A program made the position numbers and the translations under genes. 64,000 bases of DNA from the NCBI RefSeq assembly GCF_002993885.1, contig NZ_CM009578.1, forward strand, positions 3,863,569-3,927,568, written 5' to 3'. Positions 36,697 to 45,668 of the stretch are shown here, in pieces (position 1 is the stretch's first letter; every line of letters begins with the position of its first letter). Below the pieces are notes generated by a model. The model was not told where the DNA came from. It did not search any database and saw only the letters and a list, made by a program, of their open reading frames with translations. This stretch comes from Sphingopyxis lindanitolerans (GTDB taxonomy: Bacteria; Pseudomonadota; Alphaproteobacteria; Sphingomonadales; Sphingomonadaceae).

Positions 36697-37950
36697 ATGG
36701 CAATTGACAAGGAGCAAGGTGTGACGCGGGATATCAGCTTCAACGACCCCGATATTCAGCGTTGCCCCTTCGCGGCTTATGAGGAGATCCGCGCGCAGGG
36801 ACCCGTGTATTACGATAAGTCGAACGGCTTTCACATCGTCACCGGCTATGACGATATTCGCAAGGCTGCGATGGACACGGCGACTTTTTCGAGTGTGACC
36901 GGACAGTTGCTCGTCAAGACCGCGCCTTATCAGGAACGCATCGACGCTATTTACCGCGATAAGGGCTACCTGCCGGTCACCGCGCTGGTCGTCGCCGATC
37001 CGCCAATCCACAGCTTTCACCGTTCTCTCGTGGATAAGGTTTTCACCGTCTCGAGTGTCAAGCGGATGGAGGAGTATCTGTCGGGCGTGGTGGACGAGAT
37101 GGTCGACCAGATCATTGATTTGGGCGCGACAGATTTCTATTATGATCTCGCGGTCAAAATCCCCAATCATGTCCTCTCGGACCAGATCGGGTTGCCGCGC
37201 GAGCGCTTTGCCGACTTCAAGCGCTGGGCCGATGCGATCGTTCAAGAAGCCGATCCGAACAACGGCGAGGAGCGGCAGGTCGAAATCACGCACACGATCT
37301 GCGAACTGCAACAGTTTCTAGTCGAGCGGATCGAGGAATATCGCGCGACGCCGCGACACTGCATCCTCAATGATCTCGTCCATGCCGAGGTTGATGGGAA
37401 AGGCCTGTCGATCGAAGAGATCATCCAGATCGTGGAGCAGATGCTGCCGGCGGGAAGCGACACCACCGTTGGCGCGCTGGCGAGCGCCTTGCACCGGATC
37501 GCGACGACACCCGGACTGGAGGACGAGCTTCGCGCCGATCCTTCGCTGATCGCCAATTTCATCGAAGAGGTTCTGCGCACGGCAACACCGGTGCAAGGTC
37601 TGTGGCGGCGGGCTACCCGCGACACCGAGATCGGCGGTGTACCGATCGCTAAGGATTCGATCATCGTGCTGCGCTTCGGCGCCGGTAACCGTGATCCCGA
37701 CGTGTTTCCCGATCCCGACCGCTTCGACATCCGGCGAACGAACGCCCGCAGGCATTTCGCTTTCGGCGTCGGTCCCCATTTCTGCGTCGGAAACCTCCTC
37801 GCGCGCGGCGAACTACGGGTCACGATCGATCGCTTACTCCAACGCGTGAAGAACCTGCGGCTGGCGCGGGGCAAGGATGGCGTTGAATGGCAGGCTCATT
37901 TCTTTGCCTTTGGTCCCAGTCGGCTCGAAATCGCTTTCGATCCCCTCTGA
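36697..37950 (+). CDS. Cytochrome P450
   Basis: The 417-residue soluble P450 has the I-helix oxygen-activation motif LPAGSDTTVGALASAL, the ExxR pair (EEVLR), and the heme loop FAFGVGPHFCVGNLLARGEL with heme ligand Cys363. The length is normal for bacterial class I P450s, which need a ferredoxin and reductase; none is encoded nearby. It begins five bases after the TonB receptor. Hydroxylation of an alicyclic or terpenoid-like substrate is plausible but unproven. Confidence 0.95.
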   Translation: MAIDKEQGVTRDISFNDPDIQRCPFAAYEEIRAQGPVYYDKSNGFHIVTGYDDIRKAAMDTATFSSVTGQLLVKTAPYQERIDAIYRDKGYLPVTALVVADPPIHSFHRSLVDKVFTVSSVKRMEEYLSGVVDEMVDQIIDLGATDFYYDLAVKIPNHVLSDQIGLPRERFADFKRWADAIVQEADPNNGEERQVEITHTICELQQFLVERIEEYRATPRHCILNDLVHAEVDGKGLSIEEIIQIVEQMLPAGSDTTVGALASALHRIATTPGLEDELRADPSLIANFIEEVLRTATPVQGLWRRATRDTEIGGVPIAKDSIIVLRFGAGNRDPDVFPDPDRFDIRRTNARRHFAFGVGPHFCVGNLLARGELRVTIDRLLQRVKNLRLARGKDGVEWQAHFFAFGPSRLEIAFDPL

Positions 37951-37963
37951 CGGATTGCAATCC

Positions 37964-38767
37964 ATGTCATATCAGTTTGTGAAATACAGCCAGCTTGGCG
38001 CCGTTGCCGAAATCGAACAAAACCGTCCCGACAAACGCAACGCGCAGAACCAGTTGATGCTGACCGAGATCGAGGCCGCGCTCGATGCGGCCACGACGGA
38101 CACATTGGTGCGGGTCATCGTCATTGGCGGCATCGGCGGCCATTTTTCGGCGGGACATGACCTGCGAGAAGGCGAGGAGAAGCGCGCCGACCTGTCGGTC
38201 GAGGATCGCTGGAATTACGAAGAAAAGCACTTCTATGGCTTGTGCCTGAAGATCTGGGACTGCCCGAAGCCGACCATCGCCCGCGTACAAGGCGCTTGCG
38301 TGTCTGGCGCGTTTATGATGGCGAATATGTGCGATCTGGTGGTGGCGTCGGACGACGCCTATTTTGCCGATCCGGTGGTTCACAGCCTGGGCGCGGCCTC
38401 GGTCGAGGTACTCATCCACCCGTGGGTGATGGGGCTCCGCCGCGCGAAGGAAATGCTATTCACCGGCGAACGGATGACCGCAGCAGAAGCGCGAGAAATC
38501 GGGCTGGTGAACCGGATCGCGCCGGTCGCCGAACTCGAAGCTGCCAGCATGGCGCTCGCGGCGCGCATCGCCGAGGCACCGCCATTCGGCATCAGGCTGA
38601 CCAAGCGATCGCTCAACCACAGTCAGGATGTGGCCGGGTTCCGCGCCGCGCTGGAGGCGCACTTCACCGCGCACGAGCTTTCGCATTTCACCCGCGAATA
38701 TCGCGCGACGACGACCGGCGGCCTCGGCGCCGCGGTCGATCAGGGAAAGCGGCTGATCGCCGGCTAG
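37964..38767 (+). CDS. Enoyl-CoA hydratase/isomerase (crotonase) family protein
   Basis: The 267-residue crotonase has both oxyanion-hole segments, GGHFSAGHDLREGE and VQGACVSGAFMMANMCDLVV. In the region where classical hydratases have PEVxLG with a catalytic Glu, it reads ADPVVHSLGAASVEVLIHPW. Hydratase activity is therefore uncertain; isomerase, dehalogenase, hydrolase or retro-Claisen roles are possible in this superfamily. ATG 37964 (MSYQFVKYSQ) follows the P450 stop by 13 bases. The AraC gene ends three bases after it on the other strand. Confidence 0.85.
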   Translation: MSYQFVKYSQLGAVAEIEQNRPDKRNAQNQLMLTEIEAALDAATTDTLVRVIVIGGIGGHFSAGHDLREGEEKRADLSVEDRWNYEEKHFYGLCLKIWDCPKPTIARVQGACVSGAFMMANMCDLVVASDDAYFADPVVHSLGAASVEVLIHPWVMGLRRAKEMLFTGERMTAAEAREIGLVNRIAPVAELEAASMALAARIAEAPPFGIRLTKRSLNHSQDVAGFRAALEAHFTAHELSHFTREYRATTTGGLGAAVDQGKRLIAG

Positions 38768-38770
38768 CCT

Positions 38771-39844
38771 CTATAATTCGACGTCCGCGGCGATGTCCTT
38801 GCGGAACTTGCGCGGACTGGCACCGAACCAGCGGTGGCAGCTACGCGTCAGCACCGAAGGCTCGCTGTAGCCCAGCATCGCGGCGACGCGCGTCAGCGGT
38901 ATCGTCGGTTGGCCAAGGTAGCGGATCGCCGCCTCGCGACGGACCTCGTCCTTGATATCCTCGAAACTGACGCCTTCTTCGCTCAACCGGCGCTGCATGG
39001 TGCGCGGGTGCATGCCGATGGCAGATGCGACGTCGATGTGGAGGCTGCCGCCGCGCGACAAGAGCCGGGCCGCGACCGAGCGGACGCGGCCCGACAAAGG
39101 CCGTGCTGAATCGGGGAACTGCGTGTCGATAAAGGATGTCGCCATATCGTAAATTTGCTGACTGCGGTTCGCGATCGGCGCAGAAAGGTCAGCGCGGTTA
39201 AGAAAAATCGCATTGAAAGGCGCGTTCATTTCGACCCGCGCGCCGAAATATTGGGCGTAACGCGTCGGCGCCGAAATATAGTCGTGGCCGAACCAGACCT
39301 CGCGCGCACGTACCGATCCACCCGACAGCGCAAGGATCGCATGATGCATCAGCGCCATACCCTGTTCGATCGCCTGCTCCTGATGCGGCAGGCGATCGAG
39401 GCAGATTTCCCAGCGGATAAAGGGGCGACCGCTGCCGCGCTCGTTCTCAAGCGTCAGTTCGGTCGCGAGGCTGTATGTGCGCAGATGCTCGGCGCAATAA
39501 CGATAGGCATCGCCCAGCGTCGGCGCGTGCGACATCGCGACTTCCAGCGGACCCAGCACCGCGGTGCCCCCCTGATGCGCCGCAAAGGCCATTCCAAAGT
39601 CGGGGCGCTCCAACTCGATCGCGGTGCGGTGGAGCAGGCGGATCGCCCGCCGGTATGAGATCATTGCGCCCGTCTGTCTGAAAATCTCGGGCGAGATATT
39701 CTCTTTTGCCAGCAGTGGCTCGGGGTCGCCGCCCAGCCGACAGACGACCTCCGGATAAAGGCGCAGGATATCCGCGCGAACCAGCGCGGACTTTACGCCG
39801 GCATCGTCGTGATCGCTTTCGAGTAGCTTCGCTGTGCTAGCCAT
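38771..39844 (-). CDS. AraC-family transcriptional regulator
   Basis: The 357-residue protein has an N-terminal arabinose-binding-like domain of the PF12625 type (GGDPEPLLAKENISPEIF, ISYRRAIRLLHRTAIELERP, DFGMAFAAHQGGTAVLGPLE) and a C-terminal HTH_18 domain with DVASAIGMHPRTMQRRLSEE and PLTRVAAMLGYSEPSVLTRS. This architecture is common in regulators of ornithine, lipid and steroid catabolism. It sits in the middle of the island and is the only local regulator, so it is the best candidate for the shared 21-bp direct repeats. I chose ATG 39844 (MASTAKLLES); ATG 39877 is also in frame. Confidence 0.9.
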   Translation of the reverse strand: MASTAKLLESDHDDAGVKSALVRADILRLYPEVVCRLGGDPEPLLAKENISPEIFRQTGAMISYRRAIRLLHRTAIELERPDFGMAFAAHQGGTAVLGPLEVAMSHAPTLGDAYRYCAEHLRTYSLATELTLENERGSGRPFIRWEICLDRLPHQEQAIEQGMALMHHAILALSGGSVRAREVWFGHDYISAPTRYAQYFGARVEMNAPFNAIFLNRADLSAPIANRSQQIYDMATSFIDTQFPDSARPLSGRVRSVAARLLSRGGSLHIDVASAIGMHPRTMQRRLSEEGVSFEDIKDEVRREAAIRYLGQPTIPLTRVAAMLGYSEPSVLTRSCHRWFGASPRKFRKDIAADVEL

Positions 39845-39941
39845 GTTGCTCTCCCAGACGCCCGATTCGGGAATCATTTCTTGTCCGGACAGTCGTTTGC
39901 GAAGATTCGCCGCTTTCCGTTACGACGCGAATCATCTGCTC

Positions 39942-39961
39942 TTTGTCGTCAAAAATCAAGA
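39942..39961. promoter_or_regulatory. TTTGTCGTCAAA box upstream of the AraC gene
   Basis: TTTGTCGTCAAAAATCAAGA is 18/20 identical to 34325-34344. It lies about 98 bases upstream of the AraC start, so autoregulation is possible. Confidence 0.5.
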
Positions 39962-40030
39962 TATTGCCCGACAGGAAACATAGAAGGATGTTGCCGCGAT
40001 GCGTGCTTCGAAACTGCCCTGCAACGGCGG

Positions 40031-40061
40031 CGAGGGTCGCGGGATGTCAGGTCAATGTCGC
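40031..40061 (+). promoter_or_regulatory. Direct-repeat site before the decarboxylase-like gene
   Basis: CGAGGGTCGC (40031-40040) and TCAATGTCGC (40052-40061) repeat the TGTCGC-like hexamer with the same 21-base period as the other two sites, in the orientation of the downstream plus-strand operon. The first copy is GGTCGC, so the match is weaker than at the other two sites. Confidence 0.4.
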
Positions 40062-40115
40062 GCGCAGCCAAGAAGCGGTGAAGCCCCTGGATTATGGTCG
40101 CGACACTCTAGGATT

Positions 40116-40913
40116 ATGGCCTGCAGGAGCCTCGTTTTCGTGTCTCACCGATTTGATATGCCTGCACTTTTCGGCCCGAGCGTGGTGCCCGACCGCAGCG
40201 TGGTGCCCTTTGCCGAGGTCGTGTCGATCAGCTTCGAAACGACGGTCGAGGCTGCCGAGCGCCTCATGCCGCGCTTCTTCAAACCCGCCGGTCCGCCGGT
40301 CGTCACCGTCACGCGCATCGACTATCAGGATGTCGATTATCTGGGTGGCCGCGGCTATCGCGAAATCGTCGTCTCGGTCGGTGCGCTGCATGGCGACAAT
40401 CACCGTGCGGCGGGCTTCGCTCCGGTCATGTGGGTGACCGAGCCAGGGGCCCTGATCAGCGGCCGCGAGTTCATGGGCTTTGCGAAACTGCCCGCGACGA
40501 TGGAGGCGATCGAGCGCGAAGGCGATAGCTGTCGTTTCCGGGCGAGCGAGTATGACGCCGTCTTGATGGAAGGCCGGGTTTCCGGCTTGCATCCCCTGTC
40601 GGACGACTCGCTCGCGCGTGTGAATCAGAGCGCTGAGGCAGTGCGGACGTACGGCTGGAAACTGATCCCGGGCGATGGAGAGACGCCAGACGTCGACCAC
40701 CCAATGATGAATGTGATGCGTTGGAACTACAGCCGGGCCTGGTCCGGCGATGGCGACATCCGCTTTCACCGTCCCGACGCTCGCGCGGCCCCGCTGTCGG
40801 CGCATGTGGTCGAGGCGCTGGCCGACGTGCCCGTCGTTGCAAGCCGCAGGGCCTTTGTGGCGGAAGGGCGCGCGGAGATTGACCGCACCGCGACGCGACG
40901 CCTTCATGGCTGA
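40116..40913 (+). CDS. Acetoacetate decarboxylase family protein
   Basis: The product has 265 residues from ATG 40116, or 251 from ATG 40158 (MPALFGPSVVPD); which start is used is not clear. The ADC fold is recognised by the segment PGALISGREFMGFAKLPATM, which contains the Schiff-base lysine of the family (FAKLP), plus YREIVVSVGALHGDNHRAAG. ADC removes CO2 from 3-oxo acids through a lysine imine; relatives also act as aldolase-dehydratases. It leads the plus-strand row ADC-ligase-ACAD-ACAD. Confidence 0.82.
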   Translation: MACRSLVFVSHRFDMPALFGPSVVPDRSVVPFAEVVSISFETTVEAAERLMPRFFKPAGPPVVTVTRIDYQDVDYLGGRGYREIVVSVGALHGDNHRAAGFAPVMWVTEPGALISGREFMGFAKLPATMEAIEREGDSCRFRASEYDAVLMEGRVSGLHPLSDDSLARVNQSAEAVRTYGWKLIPGDGETPDVDHPMMNVMRWNYSRAWSGDGDIRFHRPDARAAPLSAHVVEALADVPVVASRRAFVAEGRAEIDRTATRRLHG

Positions 40914-40925
40914 TCGGGGTCGGAC

Positions 40926-42572
40926 ATGATCGGTGCAGCCGGCTTCCGTCGGGATACGGGTGGGTGGCAAACCCGCTGGGATCCCGAGCGCGCCCGGCGG
41001 GCGGTCCGCGACGGCGACTGGAGCAATCGCACCATTGCCGATTTTGCCGCGGACAGGGTCGCCGCGACCCCCGACCGCGTCCTGCTGTTCGATGGTGATC
41101 ATGCGCTGACGTGCCGCGATCTCCATGATCGGGCCTGCCGGTTGGCGGGTTATTTCGATGCCATCGGACTCGCCCCCGGACAGGTCGTCTCCTTCCAGCT
41201 GCCCAATTGGTGGGAATGTTCGGTCATCAACCTGGCTGCGGCGATGACGGGGGTGGTCGTCAATCCGATCGTCCCGATCAATCGCGACGCCGAGGTGACG
41301 TTCATGCTGGGCGAATCGCGCAGCCGACTAATGTTCGTTCCCGCGACTTTCCGCGGTTTCGACTATGCCGCGATGATGGCGCGGATCGCCCCCGACCTTC
41401 CCGCCGCACCCGAAGTGATCATTGTCCGCGGCGCGGCCGAGGGGTGTCCGACCTTCGATGCGATCCTCGCCGGGGAACCGCTCACGACCGCGCGGCAGGT
41501 CGATCCCGATGCGGTGAAACTGCTCATGTACACGTCGGGGACGACCGGACGGCCCAAGGGCGTTCTGCATTCGCACAACAGCATCGGTGCGGATTCGATC
41601 AAGATGGCCGCGGCGATGGCGCTCGGCGCCAGCGACGTCACCTTCTCGCCGTCGCCTGTTACGCATGTCAGCGGCTTCCTGTGGGCGCTCAACGGACCCT
41701 GGATCATCGACGTCCCTGCGGTGACGGTCGATATTTGGGAACCCGAGCGCGCGCTCGATCTGGTGAAGGCGCACCGCTGCACCTTCATGCTGGGCGCGAC
41801 CCCGTTTTTGCAGGATTTCCTCGCCGTCGCCCGTGTGCGCAATGAAGCCGTTCCGTCGCTGCGCTACTTCTTGTGCGGCGGGGCATCGGTCCCGCCCGAG
41901 CTGATCCTCGATGCCGCGCGGCAGTTTCCGAACTGCATCCCTTTCCGCACCTTCGGTGCAACCGAAGTGCCGACGATGACCGCGGGCCCGGCTTCGCGGG
42001 ACGGCCTGCGCCTGGCGGCCGAAACCGACGGGCGACTGCTCCATTGCGAGGTGAAGATCGTCGATGCCGGGCCGGACGGCGAGGGCGAGATACTGGCGCG
42101 CGAACTGAGCATGGCCCTTGGCTATGCACGCCCCGAGGACAACGAAGACGCTTATGACGACGAAGGCTTCTTTCGAACAGGCGACCTCGGCCGTCTCGTC
42201 GAGGGAGATCATATCGTCTGCACCGGCCGCAAGAAGGATCTGATCATCCGGGCGGGCGAAAACATCAGCGCGCGCGAGATCGAAGATGTGTTGTTCGCTT
42301 CACCGCTGATTGCGGAGGTTGCGGTCGTTTCGATGCCGAGCCGGCGCACCGGCGAGGCGATCTGCGCGTTCATCGTTCCCGCCGACGATGCGTCGATCGA
42401 CCTTGGCGATGTGATCGATCTGGTGAGCGCGGCCGGGCTGGCGCGCCAGAAAACGCCGGAGCACCTGATGCTAGTGCGAGACCTCCCGAAAACGGCTTCG
42501 GGCAAGGTTCGCAAGGATCAGCTCCGGCTTATCGCGGCGGGGGAAGTGCTCGAAAAGGAACAGGCGTCATGA
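40926..42572 (+). CDS. AMP-dependent acyl-CoA synthetase/ligase
   Basis: The 548-residue enzyme has the P-loop motif LLMYTSGTTGRPKGVLHSHN, FRTFGATEVPTMTAGPA, the hinge GDLGRLVEGDHIVCTGRKKD with LIIRAGENISAREIEDV, and the C-terminal catalytic lysine in KTASGKVRKDQLR. It adenylates a carboxylic acid and forms the CoA thioester. The resemblance is to cyclohexanecarboxylate- and medium-chain-type ligases. The start follows the ADC-like gene by 12 bases; the end overlaps the next start (ATGA). Confidence 0.93.
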   Translation: MIGAAGFRRDTGGWQTRWDPERARRAVRDGDWSNRTIADFAADRVAATPDRVLLFDGDHALTCRDLHDRACRLAGYFDAIGLAPGQVVSFQLPNWWECSVINLAAAMTGVVVNPIVPINRDAEVTFMLGESRSRLMFVPATFRGFDYAAMMARIAPDLPAAPEVIIVRGAAEGCPTFDAILAGEPLTTARQVDPDAVKLLMYTSGTTGRPKGVLHSHNSIGADSIKMAAAMALGASDVTFSPSPVTHVSGFLWALNGPWIIDVPAVTVDIWEPERALDLVKAHRCTFMLGATPFLQDFLAVARVRNEAVPSLRYFLCGGASVPPELILDAARQFPNCIPFRTFGATEVPTMTAGPASRDGLRLAAETDGRLLHCEVKIVDAGPDGEGEILARELSMALGYARPEDNEDAYDDEGFFRTGDLGRLVEGDHIVCTGRKKDLIIRAGENISAREIEDVLFASPLIAEVAVVSMPSRRTGEAICAFIVPADDASIDLGDVIDLVSAAGLARQKTPEHLMLVRDLPKTASGKVRKDQLRLIAAGEVLEKEQAS

Positions 42573-43753
42573 AACTCGTATTCTCGCCCGAGGATGAGGC
42601 GTTTCGCGCCGAAGTTCGCGCCTTCCTTGCCGCCGAGTTGCCGCCTGAACTGGCATGGCGCGAGGCGATGGGCTTTCATAACAAGCGCGCTACCGTCCAT
42701 CCGTGGCAGCAGAAACTCCATGCTTGCGGCTGGGCGGCGCCCAACTGGCCGAGCGAGTTCGGCGGGGCCGGCTGGTCGCCGATCCAGCGCTATATCTTCG
42801 AACTCGAATGCGGGCTCGCCAACGCGCCGGAATATAGCCTGATCGCGATGTCGATGGCGGGCCCGGTGCTGTGCCGATTCGGCAGTCCAGCGCTCCAGCA
42901 GGAATTCCTGGAGCCGATGCTGAAGGGCGATTGCTGGTTCTGTCAGGGTTTTTCGGAGCCGCAGGCGGGTTCCGACCTCGCCAGTCTGCGCACCCGCGCG
43001 GTGCGCGATGGCGACGATTATGTGATCACCGGGCAGAAAATTTGGACGACCGACGCGCATATGGCCGACTATATGATCTGCCTCGCGCGGACCGATCCCG
43101 ACGTGAAACCACAGGCCGGGCTGTCGATGATCATCATGCCGATGGACGCGCCCGGTGTGACGGTCCGACCGATTGAGACGATCGACGGTGATGCGCATGT
43201 AAACGAGGTCTTCATCGAGGAGGTTCGTGTCCCCGCCCGTTATCTGATCGGCGAGCCCAACACGGGCTGGACGCAAGCCAAATATCTGCTCGGGCACGAG
43301 CGCACGCACAATGCCTATCTGGGCATGTTACGGCGCTATCTGGCGCGTATCCCGAAGTTGATCGACGATGAGCTAAATCGCGGCTTGCCTGCGGCCGAAG
43401 CTGGCGAATATCGCCGCCGCCATGCGCGACTGGCGATCGATGTCGATGCGCTCGAATGGTCGGTGCTGCGAGTTCTGGCGGGGGAGGAGGGGCCCGTGCT
43501 CGGCGCTGCCGCTTCGGCGATTTCGATCCTTGGCGCCGCCTATCTGCTCCGCGCGGCCGACCTGGAGATGGCGATCCTCGGGCCGCAGGTGGCTCCGCGG
43601 TTCGGTCCCAAAGACGCCGCGCCGCTGGTTGGCGGGGCGCCACCGGCTGCGGCGGGGCGCACGACGCAATATCTCTACTGGTGGGCCGCGACGATCTTCG
43701 GCGGGTCCGACGAGATTCAGCGCAATATCATCTGGAGCACGCTGTTTCGCTAA
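42569..43753 (+). CDS. Acyl-CoA dehydrogenase, larger subunit of a probable heteromer
   Basis: The 394-residue flavoprotein has the N-terminal helical part (RAFLAAELPPELAWREA), a middle beta domain (CQGFSEPQAGSDLASLRTRA, ITGQKIWTTDAHMADYMICL) and the C-terminal helical bundle ending FGGSDEIQRNIIWSTLFR, which binds FAD of the partner. It overlaps the ligase gene by four bases. The immediately following smaller ACAD gene suggests the alpha2-beta2 arrangement known from steroid and bile-acid side-chain degradation. Confidence 0.92.
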   Translation: MKLVFSPEDEAFRAEVRAFLAAELPPELAWREAMGFHNKRATVHPWQQKLHACGWAAPNWPSEFGGAGWSPIQRYIFELECGLANAPEYSLIAMSMAGPVLCRFGSPALQQEFLEPMLKGDCWFCQGFSEPQAGSDLASLRTRAVRDGDDYVITGQKIWTTDAHMADYMICLARTDPDVKPQAGLSMIIMPMDAPGVTVRPIETIDGDAHVNEVFIEEVRVPARYLIGEPNTGWTQAKYLLGHERTHNAYLGMLRRYLARIPKLIDDELNRGLPAAEAGEYRRRHARLAIDVDALEWSVLRVLAGEEGPVLGAAASAISILGAAYLLRAADLEMAILGPQVAPRFGPKDAAPLVGGAPPAAAGRTTQYLYWWAATIFGGSDEIQRNIIWSTLFR

Positions 43754-43786
43754 GACCGCGGCGCAGGATAGAGGAAGGTCGATCAA

Positions 43787-44875
43787 GTGGATTTTGCCCC
43801 GAGTCAGGAACAGGACATGCTGCGCGACAGCGCGCGGCGCTATCTGGCGGATGATTTCGCCGCGCGGCAGCGCGGGGACCAGGCGGCGGCCTGGCGCGGC
43901 TATGCTGATCTCGGCTGGCTTGCACTGCTGGCGCCCGACGATGCCGGAGGGCTCGGCGGCGATATCGAGGATGTGCTGATCCTCGCCGAAGAGATGGGCC
44001 GCGCGCTGTCGCTCCAGTCCTATGTCGCGTCGGCGATTCTCGCGACCGGACTGGTCGATCTGGTTGCGAGCGGACAGCAGCGCCTCGACCTTCTCGCCGC
44101 GATCACGAGCGGCGATCAGCGCTTTGCCCCTGCACTGTACGAACCCGGCCGCCGCTATCTGCTCGAGCCCGAGACCCGCGCCGCCGCATCGGGCAGCGGA
44201 TATCGGATTTCGGGCGCCAAAAGCCTGATCGCTGGCGGACCCGGCGCCGATGCGCTGCTCGTCTCGGCGCGACTTGACGACGGCTCGATCGGTCTGTTCC
44301 TGGTCGCATTGGACGAAGCCGCGGCCTCGGCGTCGCATTATGCGACAATCGACGATGGCGGCGCATCCGACGTCTGGTTCGAACAGCTCGATCTTGGCGC
44401 CGACGCCTTGCTCGGCGTCACGACGGTCGCGGCCATCGATGATGTGCTCGACGAGGCGCGGTTGGCGCTTTGCGCCGACGCGCTCGGCGCGCTGGAACGC
44501 GCCGTCAGTATCACGGCTGACTATCTAAAGACGCGGACCCAGTTCGGCCAGCCGCTCGCAAATTTCCAGGCACTGCAGCACAGCATCGTCGATATTCATA
44601 TCGACGCCGATTCTATCCGCTCCAGCCTCTACAACGCCATTGCCACCTTTCATCGCGGCGCGCGCAACGACCGGCGACGCGCGGTGTCGAGTTGCTGGGT
44701 CAAGACTTTCGACGCGGCGAAGGGGATCGCGGGCATGGCGGTGCATCTGCACGGAGGCATCGGGATGACGACCGAATATCCGGTCGGCCATTATCTGCGC
44801 AGGGTCATGGTGTCCGAGCGGAGCTTTGGCGATGTCGAATATCACCTAGCGCGTTATATGGAGCTGGCCGGTTAG
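43787..44875 (+). CDS. Acyl-CoA dehydrogenase, smaller subunit of a probable heteromer
   Basis: The 362-residue protein starts at GTG 43787 (VDFAPSQEQDMLRDSARRYL). The middle domain is degenerate (ISGAKSLIAGGPGADALLVS), while the C-terminal domain keeps TRTQFGQPLANFQALQHSIV and LHGGIGMTTEYPVGHYLRR. Short ACADs like this one commonly combine with a larger partner. The catalytic glutamate position could not be assigned with confidence. It ends four bases into the convergent crotonase. Confidence 0.9.
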   Translation: MDFAPSQEQDMLRDSARRYLADDFAARQRGDQAAAWRGYADLGWLALLAPDDAGGLGGDIEDVLILAEEMGRALSLQSYVASAILATGLVDLVASGQQRLDLLAAITSGDQRFAPALYEPGRRYLLEPETRAAASGSGYRISGAKSLIAGGPGADALLVSARLDDGSIGLFLVALDEAAASASHYATIDDGGASDVWFEQLDLGADALLGVTTVAAIDDVLDEARLALCADALGALERAVSITADYLKTRTQFGQPLANFQALQHSIVDIHIDADSIRSSLYNAIATFHRGARNDRRRAVSSCWVKTFDAAKGIAGMAVHLHGGIGMTTEYPVGHYLRRVMVSERSFGDVEYHLARYMELAG

Positions 44876-45660
44876 TCGCCCTTGAAAACCGGCGCGCGCT
44901 TTTCGATGAAGGCGAGCACCGCTTCATGATGGTCGTTCGACGCCATTGTGTAAGATTCTAGGCCGGCATGCGCTTCGGCTGTGGCAATCGCCTGGCGGCA
45001 GAGTTCCATGTTGATTGACCGCTTCGTCGCACGGATCGCCATCGTTGCACCACTAGCCAGCCGGTCGGCATAGGCATCGACCGCGGCATCGAGTTCGTCG
45101 GCCGCGACGGCTTTATGAATCAATCCAATCGCTTCGGCTTCGGTGGCGGTCAGCGGGTCGCCGGTCAGCAGATGGTGACGCGCCCGCGCATAACCGATCA
45201 GCTGCGGCCAGATCAGCGCCCCGCCGTCGCCCGCCGACAGGCCGATGCCGACATGGGGGTCGGCGATCCTCGCGTCGTTCGATGCAATCACCACGTCGCA
45301 GAGCAGCGCCAGCGTCGCGCCGAGCCCCATGGCATGGCCGTTCACTTTGGCGATGATCGGCTTTTCAAGGCCGAGTAAATTATGGACAATCGCCGGAGCG
45401 CGCGAAAGCAGGGCAGTACGCAGCGCCTTGTCCTCGGTCGCCTTGAGCAGTCCGGGCAAGTCGGCGCCGGCCGAAAATGCACGTCCCGCGCCGGTCAAGA
45501 TCACGATATCGCACTCATCGTCGCGCGCCACATCGAGAAACACATATGACAGTTCGTCGTGCAGCGCCCGGCCCACCGCATTGAGTGGCGGGCTGTCCAT
45601 CGTCACGGTCAGGACGCGGCCGCGACGATCGAACCGGATAAACTCATAATGCTTGTACAT
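44872..45660 (-). CDS. Enoyl-CoA hydratase/isomerase family protein
   Basis: The 262-residue crotonase shows AGRAFSAGADLPGLLKATED and AKVNGHAMGLGATLALLCDV for the oxyanion hole. HVGIGLSAGDGGALIWPQLI lies where hydratases usually carry the catalytic Glu; this GDGG variant recurs in a sphingomonad/actinobacterial subgroup. I prefer ATG 45660 with a well-placed GAGGA upstream; ATG 45672 overlaps the Rieske stop and is also possible. It is cotranscribed with the Rieske oxygenase. Confidence 0.85.
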   Translation of the reverse strand: MYKHYEFIRFDRRGRVLTVTMDSPPLNAVGRALHDELSYVFLDVARDDECDIVILTGAGRAFSAGADLPGLLKATEDKALRTALLSRAPAIVHNLLGLEKPIIAKVNGHAMGLGATLALLCDVVIASNDARIADPHVGIGLSAGDGGALIWPQLIGYARARHHLLTGDPLTATEAEAIGLIHKAVAADELDAAVDAYADRLASGATMAIRATKRSINMELCRQAIATAEAHAGLESYTMASNDHHEAVLAFIEKRAPVFKGD

Positions 45661-45668
45661 GGACGTCC

